Notes: generated by a model not told the origin, from the letters alone. DNA of 64,000 nucleotides from Lachnospiraceae bacterium (GCA_022647575.1 JALCKY010000002.1:452917-516916); one strand, 5' to 3'. Counted from the stretch's first letter, positions 17,404 through 25,583 are shown. A program made the numbers and translations.

Positions 17404-18900
17404 ATGCCACTTTTTAAAGCCAGGACAAAATACGGCATCGTAACCGGAGTTCCGGGTAAGGAACCTCAGACAGCAATATTCAAAGGAATTCCATTCGCCA
17501 AACCGCCTGTAGGCGACATGCGTTATCATGAACCGGTCGAGCTTGACCCCTGGGAAGGCGAAATGGCCTGCGACAGATGGCCGAATGCCCCGATACAGGA
17601 ACCCAGTCCTCATTATCAGGGTCTGCCGGAATCCGAGGATTGCCTGTATCTGAACGTTTTTACGCCGGCGGAATCCCCGGATGACAATCTTCCGGTAATG
17701 GTTTGGTTCTATGGCGGAGGTTTTAACTTCGGGACAATCACCACAGAAGCTTCCGATACCATGCATCGCTGTGAAAGTGCCCGCTATCGCGGGGAAAAAA
17801 TTAATAAACGCGGAGTAATTCTTGTATGCATCAACTATCGTGTCAGCCTGATGGGATTTATGTGCCATCCCGGATTGATTGAACGCGACGGTCACTGCGG
17901 GAATTATGGATTTCTTGATCTTGTTGCAGGAATGAAATGGGTGCATGAAAACATCGCCGCATTCGGCGGGAACCCGGGCAATGTAACTATCTTTGGACAG
18001 TCTGCAGGTGCTGTAAGCTGCCGCATGCTCATGACCTCCCCTCTGACAAAAGATAAGAAATGGTTCCAAAGAGTCATTGTTCAGTCAGGATGCAGCATCA
18101 TGGATCCCGAACCATACCGTTCTTCGGAAGCTGTCGGAGACTGGTGCATGAAAGCTCTCGATTCCTTAGGACTTACCTGGGACAATCTGATTCACGACGA
18201 TCCTAAAGAGCTTGGCAGGATCATGCCCCGACGGGTATATGAGTTATATACCGGGTTAGACAATCCGCAGTTTCCGAAAAAACCGGCTATCTTTACGCCC
18301 TGTCTTGATGGCTATTCCCTTACGGCTGTCCCAGGCGTCGCTTTATATGCGGGTGACTACGACCAAAGCATTGATATCATGTGCGGCACCGTCCTTGATG
18401 ACTGGATGCAGCCTATCAAGCACTGCTTTGAGCCGATAAAAAACGATCTGGTAATCAAACGCGCCGTTGCACTTTCGCCCAGCGTTTCCTGGGGAAGGAG
18501 ACAGATACAGGCAGGTCGGAAACCGGTATATTCCTATTTCTTTGAGCGCAACATCCCGGGCGTTGATTCATCAAGCGGTAAAACCGGGCCGTATCATGGC
18601 GGCGAAATCGCTTATGAATTCGGAACTCTGGAATATATGGAGCATACTTTTACCGATTATGATCATCAGCTTAGCGAGGCAATTCTGGATTACTGGACCA
18701 ATTTTGCCAAAAACGGCAGCCCCAATGGCAGTACCCAGCCTGAATGGCCCGCATTTACGGAAGATACTCCTTTCTCCATGAATTTCCGCGATGACGGCTA
18801 CGATGCAAAAGATCTTGTTGATAATGAAAAGGCAGAGCGCGTCATAAAATGCTGTTCATCAAACCCGGGAATCATCGAAAACCTTGTACAGTATCTTTAA
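17404..18900 (+). CDS. Type-B carboxylesterase
   Basis: 498 residues, the family's usual length. Oxyanion loop WFYGGGFNFG (~101-110), nucleophile elbow GQSAGA with Ser200, and catalytic His in PYHGGEIAYEFG. N-terminal KGIPFAKPPVGDMRY is diagnostic for type-B esterases. No signal peptide, so it is cytoplasmic. AGGAGGAG precedes ATG. Hydrolyses carboxylic esters; with the MBL, ceramidase-like and amidohydrolase genes it points to stepwise cleavage of an ester- or amide-containing compound (inference). Confidence 0.9.
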   Translation: MPLFKARTKYGIVTGVPGKEPQTAIFKGIPFAKPPVGDMRYHEPVELDPWEGEMACDRWPNAPIQEPSPHYQGLPESEDCLYLNVFTPAESPDDNLPVMVWFYGGGFNFGTITTEASDTMHRCESARYRGEKINKRGVILVCINYRVSLMGFMCHPGLIERDGHCGNYGFLDLVAGMKWVHENIAAFGGNPGNVTIFGQSAGAVSCRMLMTSPLTKDKKWFQRVIVQSGCSIMDPEPYRSSEAVGDWCMKALDSLGLTWDNLIHDDPKELGRIMPRRVYELYTGLDNPQFPKKPAIFTPCLDGYSLTAVPGVALYAGDYDQSIDIMCGTVLDDWMQPIKHCFEPIKNDLVIKRAVALSPSVSWGRRQIQAGRKPVYSYFFERNIPGVDSSSGKTGPYHGGEIAYEFGTLEYMEHTFTDYDHQLSEAILDYWTNFAKNGSPNGSTQPEWPAFTEDTPFSMNFRDDGYDAKDLVDNEKAERVIKCCSSNPGIIENLVQYL

Positions 18901-18952
18901 ACATTCATCTGTACATACTTCGGAAAATACTGCTTTATAATAAGGAGACTTT

Positions 18953-19993
18953 ATGATCATAGATTCAAATATGTACTGGCTTCCCGAGGAACTTTTTACA
19001 GATACTGCTTTGCTTAATATGTTCATGTCCTGTATACCTTCCGCTAATGGCTGGTATGGAAAATTCCTTGATATCGAAGGGACCGGCAAAAAACAGATTG
19101 TTCTTGAGAAACCGCAGGGATATCAAAATCTCAACTATGTACAGGGAGATTATGAAATTGAGGTCCAATTAAAAGATCTCGCAGCCGCCGGTGCAGATAA
19201 GGCGCTCTTAAAACTGCCCGGTTGTCAGGAATGGATGTCTCTGGAACTTTGCAGGATTTTTAACGATAAGATTCATCAGCATGCAGTAGACAGCAAGGGG
19301 AAATTAATCCCTCTTGCTGCAGTTCCGCCTGACGGCACAAAAGAAAGTACAGCTGAACTCATCCGCTGTCATGACGAACTTGGAATGACTGCTGTTCAGC
19401 TCAGCGCCCACTATGGAGACAAATATCTGGATGATGATTCATTTTCCGGATTCTTTCGCGTTCTCAATGATCTGGGTATGACCGCTTATATCCATCACAC
19501 GCCCGTTCCGGTCGAATATAATACCTTGTACGAATATAACAACCTCAGGCGGTCTTATGGGCGCTGCGCTGACCAGGAAATTGCAATAGGCCGTGAGATA
19601 TTCAGCGGATTTTTCAATAAATATCCAAAAGTTAAATTTGTGCATTCCATGCTGGGCGGCGGTTTTTTTGCCATTGCTAACATGATGTTCCCAAATCCCC
19701 CAAAAACAAAAGAAACTGTCAGCCGCTTCAGAACAGAGAACGAAAATGCCAGATCCCAGTTTAAAGAACATATATATTTTGAACTTTCACATGCACAGCC
19801 ATGGGGCAGAGCGCAGCTTGAATGTGCTGTCGAGGTACTGGGTGCCGACCATCTGATATTTGGCTCATCCTATCCTGTCCGGCGGGAATGGCTGACTGAA
19901 GGACCGGCATTCATAAAAAATCTTGATATTTCCGATCAGCAGAAAGAATTAATACTTTCAGGAAACGCCATTGCTCTATACCGCCTCGGATAA
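18953..19993 (+). CDS. Amidohydrolase-2-fold protein with altered metal site
   Basis: 346 residues, ACMSD/gamma-resorcylate-decarboxylase-like TIM barrel by its motif order: an N-terminal IDSNMYWLP where family members have D-x-H-x-H-x-x-P, IHHTP (~180-184), FVHSMLGGG (~229-237) and IFGSSYPVRREW where FGSDYP is usual. Thus both His of the HxH pair are replaced (Asn6, Tyr8) and the late Asp is Ser, while middle His remain. The RBS is AAGGAG. It may use different chemistry, a different metal mode, or be non-catalytic. Last gene of the MATE-esterase unit. Confidence 0.75.
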   Translation: MIIDSNMYWLPEELFTDTALLNMFMSCIPSANGWYGKFLDIEGTGKKQIVLEKPQGYQNLNYVQGDYEIEVQLKDLAAAGADKALLKLPGCQEWMSLELCRIFNDKIHQHAVDSKGKLIPLAAVPPDGTKESTAELIRCHDELGMTAVQLSAHYGDKYLDDDSFSGFFRVLNDLGMTAYIHHTPVPVEYNTLYEYNNLRRSYGRCADQEIAIGREIFSGFFNKYPKVKFVHSMLGGGFFAIANMMFPNPPKTKETVSRFRTENENARSQFKEHIYFELSHAQPWGRAQLECAVEVLGADHLIFGSSYPVRREWLTEGPAFIKNLDISDQQKELILSGNAIALYRLG

Positions 19994-20027
19994 TTAAACA
20001 GCTTCTTCCCATCCTTTATCCATTAAA

Positions 20028-20057
20028 AGACCCTGAACAGCAAAATGTTCAGGGTCT
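20028..20057. terminator. Bidirectional terminator
   Basis: A 12-bp stem (20028-20039 with 20046-20057, AGACCCTGAACA arm) and 6-nt loop, A-run before and T-rich after, between convergent genes. Confidence 0.85.
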
Positions 20058-20082
20058 TCTGATATTGCTAATCAATCAATAA

Positions 20083-20841
20083 TCAGCTGTTTTCTTTCCA
20101 TTTCTCAAGAAGTTTTTTTAAACTTTCCTGAAGTTCTTCTTTCTGCTTCTCATCAAGCACGCTGAAAAGCTCCGTGTTCTCTTCGTCAGAAGATTCCAAA
20201 CCGGCTTTTTTTCCTTCTTCCGTAATGACAATTTCTATTCTTCTCTGGTCTTCTTCGTTTTTCTTTCTTTCAACCAGTCCTTTGTTTTCAAGTTTTGTTA
20301 TAACTTCGCTGATTGAACCTGCCTGGATATGCAGGATATCCTGAATATCCTGCTGGAGCATTTCACCATTATGACCTAAGAGTCGTAAAATCTTCATTTG
20401 TGTATCGCCATGTCCGGATCTGCGATGAAGATAATGCCCGCAAGCCCTCATTAAACTGTATAAATCATCTTTCTGCTCATATCCGAACTCTTCGTCCCGT
20501 TCTTCATGCATCCTGCCATGTCCGCTTCGGGCATCTTCTTTTCTTCCTTGATGACGTTTTCCGTCCCTGTTCTCGTCCTGATTATGTTCTTCTCTTTTTC
20601 CTTCGCGGCCTCTTTCGCTTTCATGGCCATGTTTTTCTGTATGTTCATGATTATGTTCCTGACCGCGGTCCGATCTGCGGTTTCTTCTCGAATCCGTTTT
20701 CCCGGCATTACTTTCTTCACCATCACCATTAGTCACCAGCTGACCTGCTTCTATGGAAAAATATGTTTTTCCTTTATCACAGCCCAAATTTTCAGCTGGG
20801 CAATGGTTATGGCACAATGGACAATTCGTTATTGCTGTCAT
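20083..20841 (-). CDS. MarR-family regulator with Cys/His N-terminal motif and charged linker
   Basis: 252 residues from ATG 20841 (GGAAGGAG upstream). Three parts are visible: a Cys-rich head (CPLCHNHCPAENLGCDKG, residues 7-24), a ~90-residue low-complexity linker rich in Arg, Glu, His and Asp, and a C-terminal MarR winged helix (LLGHNGEMLQQDIQDI, then GLVERKKNEEDQRR). The head could bind a metal or sense thiols; the linker is unusual. Its promoter has two operators identical in layout to those before the ABC exporter at 858, so auto-repression and exporter control are inferred. Confidence 0.85.
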   Translation of the reverse strand: MTAITNCPLCHNHCPAENLGCDKGKTYFSIEAGQLVTNGDGEESNAGKTDSRRNRRSDRGQEHNHEHTEKHGHESERGREGKREEHNQDENRDGKRHQGRKEDARSGHGRMHEERDEEFGYEQKDDLYSLMRACGHYLHRRSGHGDTQMKILRLLGHNGEMLQQDIQDILHIQAGSISEVITKLENKGLVERKKNEEDQRRIEIVITEEGKKAGLESSDEENTELFSVLDEKQKEELQESLKKLLEKWKENS

Positions 20842-20870
20842 ATTATTTTCTCCTTCCAGTGTTTTATTTA

Positions 20871-20916
20871 GGTACCTTGTTATAGTATCATTTCGCTGCA
20901 ATTTTGTCAAGGTGCC
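20871..20916 (-). promoter_or_regulatory. MarR promoter flanked by two GGTACC-type operators
   Basis: Minus strand: TTGACA (20910-20905), 17-bp spacer, TACTAT (20887-20882). Operators TTAGGCACC (ending directly at the -35) and AAGGTACCTAAAT (after the -10) are 40 bp apart. Matches the arrangement at 777-821. Confidence 0.75.
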
Positions 20917-21016
20917 TAATTATTTTTATACTTTGACAGGAAAACCAATTCTTCCACCAGGTTATTTTAAATATCCTTACTTTGTTCTTTTCCGTTCCGA
21001 TCCAAGCCATCTCGAA

Positions 21017-22288
21017 TCAGGGGTTGCACCACCCGCAGGGGGAGTAGCCCTCCGCAATCAGCTGGTCCCTGCTTTCATTTGACTCTGCATAATTCTTCTT
21101 TGAGATTTTTTCCGCATACTTGCATCCCGGCAGATGGAATTTCATCGTGTGCGTATTCAGGATATACTTTGCCGAAGTTTCGGTGTCTCCTGCTGCCTCA
21201 TAGGAAATGGTGCTGTCCCAGGACTTACTGCTCTCCTCTGCCGACCCGTACGCCCATGTCGTGCTCGGCTCCGTGCTCCAGGTAATATTTGTCCCGTCCG
21301 ACGTCGCAAGGATTGTCCCCTGCTCATCTGTACGGAACAGGGAAATCCCCTTGTCCCGGATCCGCTCAATCACATCCTGATCCGGCAGGCCGTAGGAATT
21401 ATCCTTCCCGCAGCTCAAGACCATGTATTTCGGACTGACGGCATTCAGCAGCGTCCCGGAATTCGACGTGCTGCTTCCGTGATGGCCGGCTTCCAGGACG
21501 TCCGCCGAAAGGCTGATGCCCGTCCCGCAGATTTCATTTTCCGACGTCTCCTGGGCATCGCCCGTGAAAAGGAAACGGCTGCTGCCGCAGGTCACCAGCA
21601 CGCAGAGGGAATTATCATTTTCCTCTTCATGACTGTAGTTTGTCGGACCGACGACCGTGAAACTGATGCTCCCCATGTTATAGCTGTCGCCGACTTTCGG
21701 CACGACGGGGACAATGCTCTTCTGCGATTCTATGTCCTTCAGCGACTGATACACGCTGGTCGTGCCCGCATATCCCGGCTCCAGCATTTCGGATACCGTA
21801 AAGACGTGCAGCGCGCCAACGATTCCGTTGATGTGGTCGTCATCAAAATGCGACGCGATCACATAGTCGAGCGTGCTGATGCCCTGCTTCTTCAGATAGG
21901 ATACGACGAAGGAAGAATGGTCGCGGTCGCCGCCGTCCATCAGCAGGAAATGCCCATCCGACTCGATCAGCGTCGAATCGCCTTCTCCGACATCCAAAAA
22001 ATGAACCGTCATTTGTTCTGCTCCGGATGTCCTGTCCAGCACATCTGACTGAGCCGATGCAGCTGCTGATTCAGACTGCACTTCGGGCTGCGATGCCGTC
22101 TTTGACGCTGTCGTTTTCTGCGATTCCGCCGAAGACATTTCCGCCTCATTTGATCCGGCAGATTCTGAAGCTGCCGGGTTCGGGGAAATATTTTTCGTCA
22201 CAGAGGAAAAGAATGCGGAAGTTTTTCCGCATCCTGCAAGCATCAGGATAACCGCCAGAATAAAGCAGATTGTTCTTTGTTTCTTCAT
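21017..22288 (-). CDS. ComEC-like MBL hydrolase lipoprotein with C-terminal Cys motif
   Basis: 423 residues. Signal peptide with lipobox LMLAGC, ~70-residue Ser/Ala-rich linker, then an MBL domain like that of ComEC/Rec2: LDVGEGDSTLIESDG, SHFDDDHINGI (HxDDDH), FTGDA and AGHHGSSTSNSG. The last ~45 residues carry HLPGCKYAEKI and SPCGWCNP, a small Ada-like zinc-binding module commonly fused to such proteins. A secreted nuclease or phosphodiesterase is likely. The gene's GC looks higher than its AT-rich flanks, consistent with transfer, but this was not counted. Confidence 0.8.
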   Translation of the reverse strand: MKKQRTICFILAVILMLAGCGKTSAFFSSVTKNISPNPAASESAGSNEAEMSSAESQKTTASKTASQPEVQSESAAASAQSDVLDRTSGAEQMTVHFLDVGEGDSTLIESDGHFLLMDGGDRDHSSFVVSYLKKQGISTLDYVIASHFDDDHINGIVGALHVFTVSEMLEPGYAGTTSVYQSLKDIESQKSIVPVVPKVGDSYNMGSISFTVVGPTNYSHEEENDNSLCVLVTCGSSRFLFTGDAQETSENEICGTGISLSADVLEAGHHGSSTSNSGTLLNAVSPKYMVLSCGKDNSYGLPDQDVIERIRDKGISLFRTDEQGTILATSDGTNITWSTEPSTTWAYGSAEESSKSWDSTISYEAAGDTETSAKYILNTHTMKFHLPGCKYAEKISKKNYAESNESRDQLIAEGYSPCGWCNP

Positions 22289-22425
22289 GATTTCCTATAC
22301 CTGATCCGGAGTTTCCCGGTTTTTTTTCTTTGATGTCTGTTTCAGTTTCTCTTTATCATATGCTCTCATCGGATATTTTCACCGTTTGTTAGAAATATCT
22401 TCATACACTGGACACACTTTTCATT

Positions 22426-22538
22426 TATCATATGTCTTGTAAGATCAATAAAGAAAACAACTTCATAACCTTTTTCTTTTTCATACTCCTTCCCTTTATA
22501 AATCGAGACCGTCCTGCCAACGGTCTCTTTTTATGTCC
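22426..22538 (+). repeat. 113-bp perfect repeat, copy 1, with intrinsic terminator (possible sRNA)
   Basis: Identical to 43143-43255. It ends with GAGACCGT-cctgcca-ACGGTCTC followed by TTTTTAT, a strong terminator on the plus strand although neighbouring genes are all minus. The ~50 bp to its left are similar but diverged between the copies (both contain TTCATACAC-x-GGACACA). A short plus-strand RNA of ~95 nt ending here would explain the terminator. On the minus strand the same DNA also holds AAGGGAAGGAGT-ATG and an 18-codon frame, and a longer open frame, so it may instead be a gene relic. Confidence 0.6.
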
Positions 22539-22869
22539 GGTGATCCGCCGTCAGGGCATAGCTTTCGTCGATCATGACTCCTATGTCTTTATCCGGAATC
22601 GTGCCATCCAGGATGATAGAATTCCAGTGTTCCTTATTCAAATGGTACGCGGGCTGCACTGACTTGAAGGCATCCCTCCAGAAATAGCGGGAGTCCGGGC
22701 TGCATTTCACATTGATCCATACCCGTCCATCCCTGTCGAAGATCCAGGCAAATACTTTCCGGTTTTCCCTGTGGCGCATCACGCACCAGTTCGGGTCATG
22801 GAACGGATAATCTTCAAATACATTGGGATAGCCCAGACAGAATTTTACAGCCTCTTTGCGCGTTTTCAT
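22531..22869 (-). CDS. MmcQ/YjbR-family protein
   Basis: 112 residues, the family's size. Contains the hallmark pattern: MKTRKEAVKFCLGYPNVFED at the start, FAWIFDRDGRVWINVKC, and AYHLNKEHWNSIIL in the second half. The family has a CyaY-like fold with double-wing DNA-binding proposals and no established reaction. The start ATG shares its A with the TGA stop of the upstream TIGR04076 gene, so they are translated together. The end of this gene touches the 113-bp repeat. Confidence 0.85.
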   Translation of the reverse strand: MKTRKEAVKFCLGYPNVFEDYPFHDPNWCVMRHRENRKVFAWIFDRDGRVWINVKCSPDSRYFWRDAFKSVQPAYHLNKEHWNSIILDGTIPDKDIGVMIDESYALTADHRT

Positions 22870-23183
22870 CAGCCCTTCTCCTCATCCAGCGTTTCAATCA
22901 GAAAGCTCACCGGCCGAAATCCGTCATTGCAGGAAATCATGGCAGACTTCTTGTTCTTCATCCACCCGTCGAAGAAGTCTTCCCCTCCGTGCGCCAGCGT
23001 CATGACAAATGAAGACATGCTATCCCAGGCGCTTTCACACATGCCCTCCGGACGGCGGCCGCCTTCCGACAGAAAGACCTGCCCCTCCTGCAGATCACAG
23101 GCATGGGAAATCGGGTTCTCATATTTCGAAGAAAGATCCGGATATGAAGCTTTGCGCATGACGGTGATTCGAACTTTATACAT
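22869..23183 (-). CDS. TIGR04076-family small protein
   Basis: ~104 residues, start placed at the second Met (23183) seven bases from AAAGG; ATG 23186 is an alternative. Pattern MYKVRITVMRKASYPDL, a central CDLQEGQVF, and FRPVSFLIETL at the end are typical of this uncharacterised family in anaerobes. A 5' fragment of a paralogue sits at 43256-43345 next to the second repeat copy, and another member is at 38894. Confidence 0.75.
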   Translation of the reverse strand: MYKVRITVMRKASYPDLSSKYENPISHACDLQEGQVFLSEGGRRPEGMCESAWDSMSSFVMTLAHGGEDFFDGWMKNKKSAMISCNDGFRPVSFLIETLDEEKG

Positions 23184-23277
23184 CATTTATCCTTTCAGAA
23201 GAGCCATATAACTTTTCCCCTCAATGATAGTGAGTTATCTGCAGTAACCTTTCTCTTCTTCTGCTCCCGGATAATCC

Positions 23278-24264
23278 TTATTTCTCGATGGCATCCTGCA
23301 GCATTTTCTGGTACTGCTTCTTCACTGCCGCAGGCGATATGATCTTTATCTTCCCTACGAACTGAAACACCCAGCCATAGAATACCGGGCTTGCGGCCAC
23401 TTTGACCTTCGCGCGGAATTTATCCAGTCTGACTTTCTTTGTCTCGACTTCTTCCCCAAACTTATCAATGATTGTCTTCATCAGAGTATTTTCGCATTCC
23501 AGCGTCACTGTAACTTCATCGCCGCAGAACATCTCAAAGAATTCCTTTCCGTATTCAGCGGCATCGAATCCTTCCGGCGCCGGCACTGCCTGTTCATCCA
23601 GAATCTCTGTATTTACCATCCGGTCCACACGGAACTGGATAATTCCTTCGTGCTTCTCCGAATAACCGATAAGATAGTAAAAATCATTGCTCCAGAACAA
23701 TGCATACGGACTGTTTACATACACCTCACCGTCATGCCGCAGTATGATTTTCTTATCCGGTGTATATTCCTCATAATTAAACCTGATCTTCTTTTTCGCA
23801 TTAATCGCATCTGTAATACTATTCACCACATAGTATATCTTCTCATTGCTCGGCTTTACACGGCCGGCAGTGTATAAATGACGAACCAGATCAGAGGACT
23901 GATACTGACTTGCAAGTTTCGTAAGCTTCCGGATCATTTTACGGCTCTTCTCATCCGTGATAAAACGGGAGGACATGACCGCATCAATCAGGAGTTTAAG
24001 TTCCGGCAGTTCAAATTCGCGCTCACCGAAATAAAACGAACTGTGGTTGGTATGTACCGTTTCAATATCATATCCGGCCTGTACGAGCGTGTCGATGTCA
24101 TCCTTTACCGTCTTGCGGTGGACCGGAATACCGCGTTTCGTGAACCAGTCAATGATCTCATTTGTCGACATCACATGCTGATCATCCGTATTTTCATAAA
24201 GAAGCCTCAGCATGTAGAGAAGGCGGCCCTTTTTATTAACATTTTCAATTTTTTTTGTACGCAT
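23278..24264 (-). CDS. WYL-domain transcriptional regulator
   Basis: 328 residues from ATG 24264 (GGAGGTAATTG upstream). N-terminal helix-turn-helix (STNEIIDWFTKRGIPVHRKT, then VKDDIDTLVQAGYD), a middle region, and a WYL domain (KKIRFNYEEYTP; YALFWSNDFYYLIGY; GIIQFRVDRMV). WYL domains sense ligands, often nucleotides or nucleic acid. The leader holds a c-di-GMP-I-type riboswitch and terminator, so expression is probably tied to c-di-GMP levels. Confidence 0.9.
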   Translation of the reverse strand: MRTKKIENVNKKGRLLYMLRLLYENTDDQHVMSTNEIIDWFTKRGIPVHRKTVKDDIDTLVQAGYDIETVHTNHSSFYFGEREFELPELKLLIDAVMSSRFITDEKSRKMIRKLTKLASQYQSSDLVRHLYTAGRVKPSNEKIYYVVNSITDAINAKKKIRFNYEEYTPDKKIILRHDGEVYVNSPYALFWSNDFYYLIGYSEKHEGIIQFRVDRMVNTEILDEQAVPAPEGFDAAEYGKEFFEMFCGDEVTVTLECENTLMKTIIDKFGEEVETKKVRLDKFRAKVKVAASPVFYGWVFQFVGKIKIISPAAVKKQYQKMLQDAIEK

Positions 24265-24313
24265 CAATTACCTCCATCATAGGCTCTGCTGCGAATTAAA
24301 TGAACCATCTCGT

Positions 24314-24344
24314 AATAAAAAAAGCCTCTGCCATCTGGTAGAGG
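24314..24344 (-). terminator. Riboswitch expression-platform terminator
   Basis: On the minus strand CCTCTACC-agat-GGCAGAGG followed by CTTTTTTTATT, located between the aptamer and the WYL gene. The 5' arm region overlaps the aptamer's 3' side, as expected for transcription control. Confidence 0.75.
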
Positions 24345-24425
24345 TTGACTGCAACTGGCTACCATCCTTGCGGAACAGGTCCTAAGTAGTTTTGCGGCCC
24401 AGTCTTTCGGCTGGTGTGCTTATGA
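24345..24425 (-). ncRNA. c-di-GMP-I (GEMM-I) type riboswitch aptamer
   Basis: The minus strand reads AGCACACC-AGCC-GAAA-GACTGG-GCCGCAAA, then a second stem capped by a GCAA tetraloop and GGATGGTAGCCAGTTGC. These match the GEMM-I order: (G)CAnACC, P2 with GAAA tetraloop, GnCGCAAA, receptor-like stem, GGUAGCC. The G preceding CACACC is the position that reads G for c-di-GMP and A for cGAMP variants. A weak P1 stem is the main reservation. It precedes a terminator and the WYL gene. Confidence 0.75.
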
Positions 24426-24555
24426 TCGATATCGAATACTGCAGGAATACAGCTTGTAAAATGATTATAACATAACGATGCAGAAAATACTGATATTTCG
24501 TCCATTTCCCGCCTGCTGGCCAAAATTTATTCCACAGAACAGCAGGTGCGGTATT

Positions 24556-24909
24556 TCAAATGCCTTTATCTATCCAGTCTTTCCACACATCAGGCCGGTA
24601 TCCAAGAGAAGACTGTTTCCCGTTTCTCACCACCGGTGTTTTAATGATCTGCGGATTTGCAAGAATCTTATCGAGCTTGTCCTCATCTGCCGTATATTTA
24701 ATCAAGGCCAGCAGGTTCTGATCTTTGCCGTCCCAGTCGACCAACTTTTCCATGCCGCCGTTTCCTGCTGCGACAGATTCAAACTCTCCCTTGCTCATGC
24801 CCTTTTCCCGCATGTCAATGAACTGATACCGGATGCCGCGCTCCTTAAAAAAGCGTTCCGCTTTCTTTGTATCGTTGCATTTCTTTGTCCCGAATATCTG
24901 GATATTCAT
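24556..24909 (-). CDS. ArsC/Spx-family thioredoxin-fold protein
   Basis: ~117 residues. Begins MNIQIFGTKKCNDTKKAERFFKERG, with a single Cys followed by Asn-Asp-Thr rather than CxxC, then VVRNGKQSSLGYRPDVWKDW. Typical of the ArsC/Spx superfamily (YffB-like group); arsenate reductase activity is not certain, since the Arg triad is incomplete. ATG 24918 is an alternative start only four bases after AGGAG. Downstream of the riboswitch region but transcribed the same way from elsewhere. Confidence 0.75.
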   Translation of the reverse strand: MNIQIFGTKKCNDTKKAERFFKERGIRYQFIDMREKGMSKGEFESVAAGNGGMEKLVDWDGKDQNLLALIKYTADEDKLDKILANPQIIKTPVVRNGKQSSLGYRPDVWKDWIDKGI

Positions 24910-25058
24910 ATGCTTCATCCCTCTCCTGCCTGCTGTATTCTATATTATACTGAATCGGGCTTATAAGGTATAATTCTGATTTCAAGATATGGATGCCATT
25001 CAAAGCGGAACTGCATCTGGTTTTCAATATCGATTCTTCCGATTTTAAAATGACCGGG

Positions 25059-25439
25059 TCAGGAAATATATTTCAGTCCCCAGTTCGCAATAGCATTGAA
25101 GACAGGGAGCAGATCTTTTCCCTTGTCCGTAAGCGAGTATTCGACATGCGGCGGAATCTCGTTGAACTGTTCTCTGTGGATCAGGTCATTGTCTTCCAGT
25201 TCCCGCAAGGCATTTGTGAGAGCTGTGTTGGTAACATTTCCCAGCATCTTCTTCAGTTCTCCGAAACGCATGGGAGCCTTGATGCAGAGTTCATAGATGA
25301 TCTGCAGCTTCCATTTTCCCTGCAGCATGGAAATGACCGGAGTGACGGGGCAGTTTCCGTTTTCTGTCAGGATGATACTGCTCACCAGCTTGCTGAATTC
25401 TTTGAATGAAAGAGATGTGTTCTTTTTTAATTTTTCCAT
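25059..25439 (-). CDS. HxlR-family regulator
   Basis: 126 residues. HTH typical for the family: CPVTPVISMLQGKWKLQIIY, MRFGELKKMLGNVTNTALTN, DLIHREQFNEIPPHVEYSLT. HxlR proteins often sense thiol-reactive aldehydes or quinones and control detoxifying enzymes. It is divergent from a cupin gene and shares its promoter region with palindromes, so it probably controls the cupin and itself. Confidence 0.9.
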   Translation of the reverse strand: MEKLKKNTSLSFKEFSKLVSSIILTENGNCPVTPVISMLQGKWKLQIIYELCIKAPMRFGELKKMLGNVTNTALTNALRELEDNDLIHREQFNEIPPHVEYSLTDKGKDLLPVFNAIANWGLKYIS

Positions 25440-25494
25440 GCGGGCCTTCTTTGCAGTACAGTATACTTTATGTACTATGTTAAAACAATTTGCG

Positions 25495-25525
25495 TACTTG
25501 TAAGTATTTATATGTTAAGTATAAT
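25495..25525 (+). promoter_or_regulatory. Cupin promoter overlapped by an HxlR-type palindrome
   Basis: TTGTAA (25498-25503), 16-bp spacer, TATAAT (25520-25525). TACTT-gt-AAGTA (25495-25506) overlaps the -35. Other AGTATACT and GTACTAT elements lie at 25455-25480 toward the HxlR gene. Confidence 0.55.
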
Positions 25526-25583
25526 AAAACTATCAAGTAAATACAACAGCGATTTATCAATTTGAAAACGGAGGAATCAGAAA

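Noticed and set aside
20313-20871. Membrane-like plus-strand frames opposite the MarR linker
   Set aside because: Low-complexity complement of the charged linker; no ribosome site and no family pattern.
21134-22048. 304-codon plus-strand frame opposite the ComEC-like gene
   Set aside because: Arg/His-rich shadow with no start signal; the minus-strand gene has a lipobox and MBL motifs.
22432-22662. Plus-strand MSCKINKENN frame in the 113-bp repeat
   Set aside because: Runs past the intrinsic terminator and into the opposite strand of the YjbR gene; no ribosome site.
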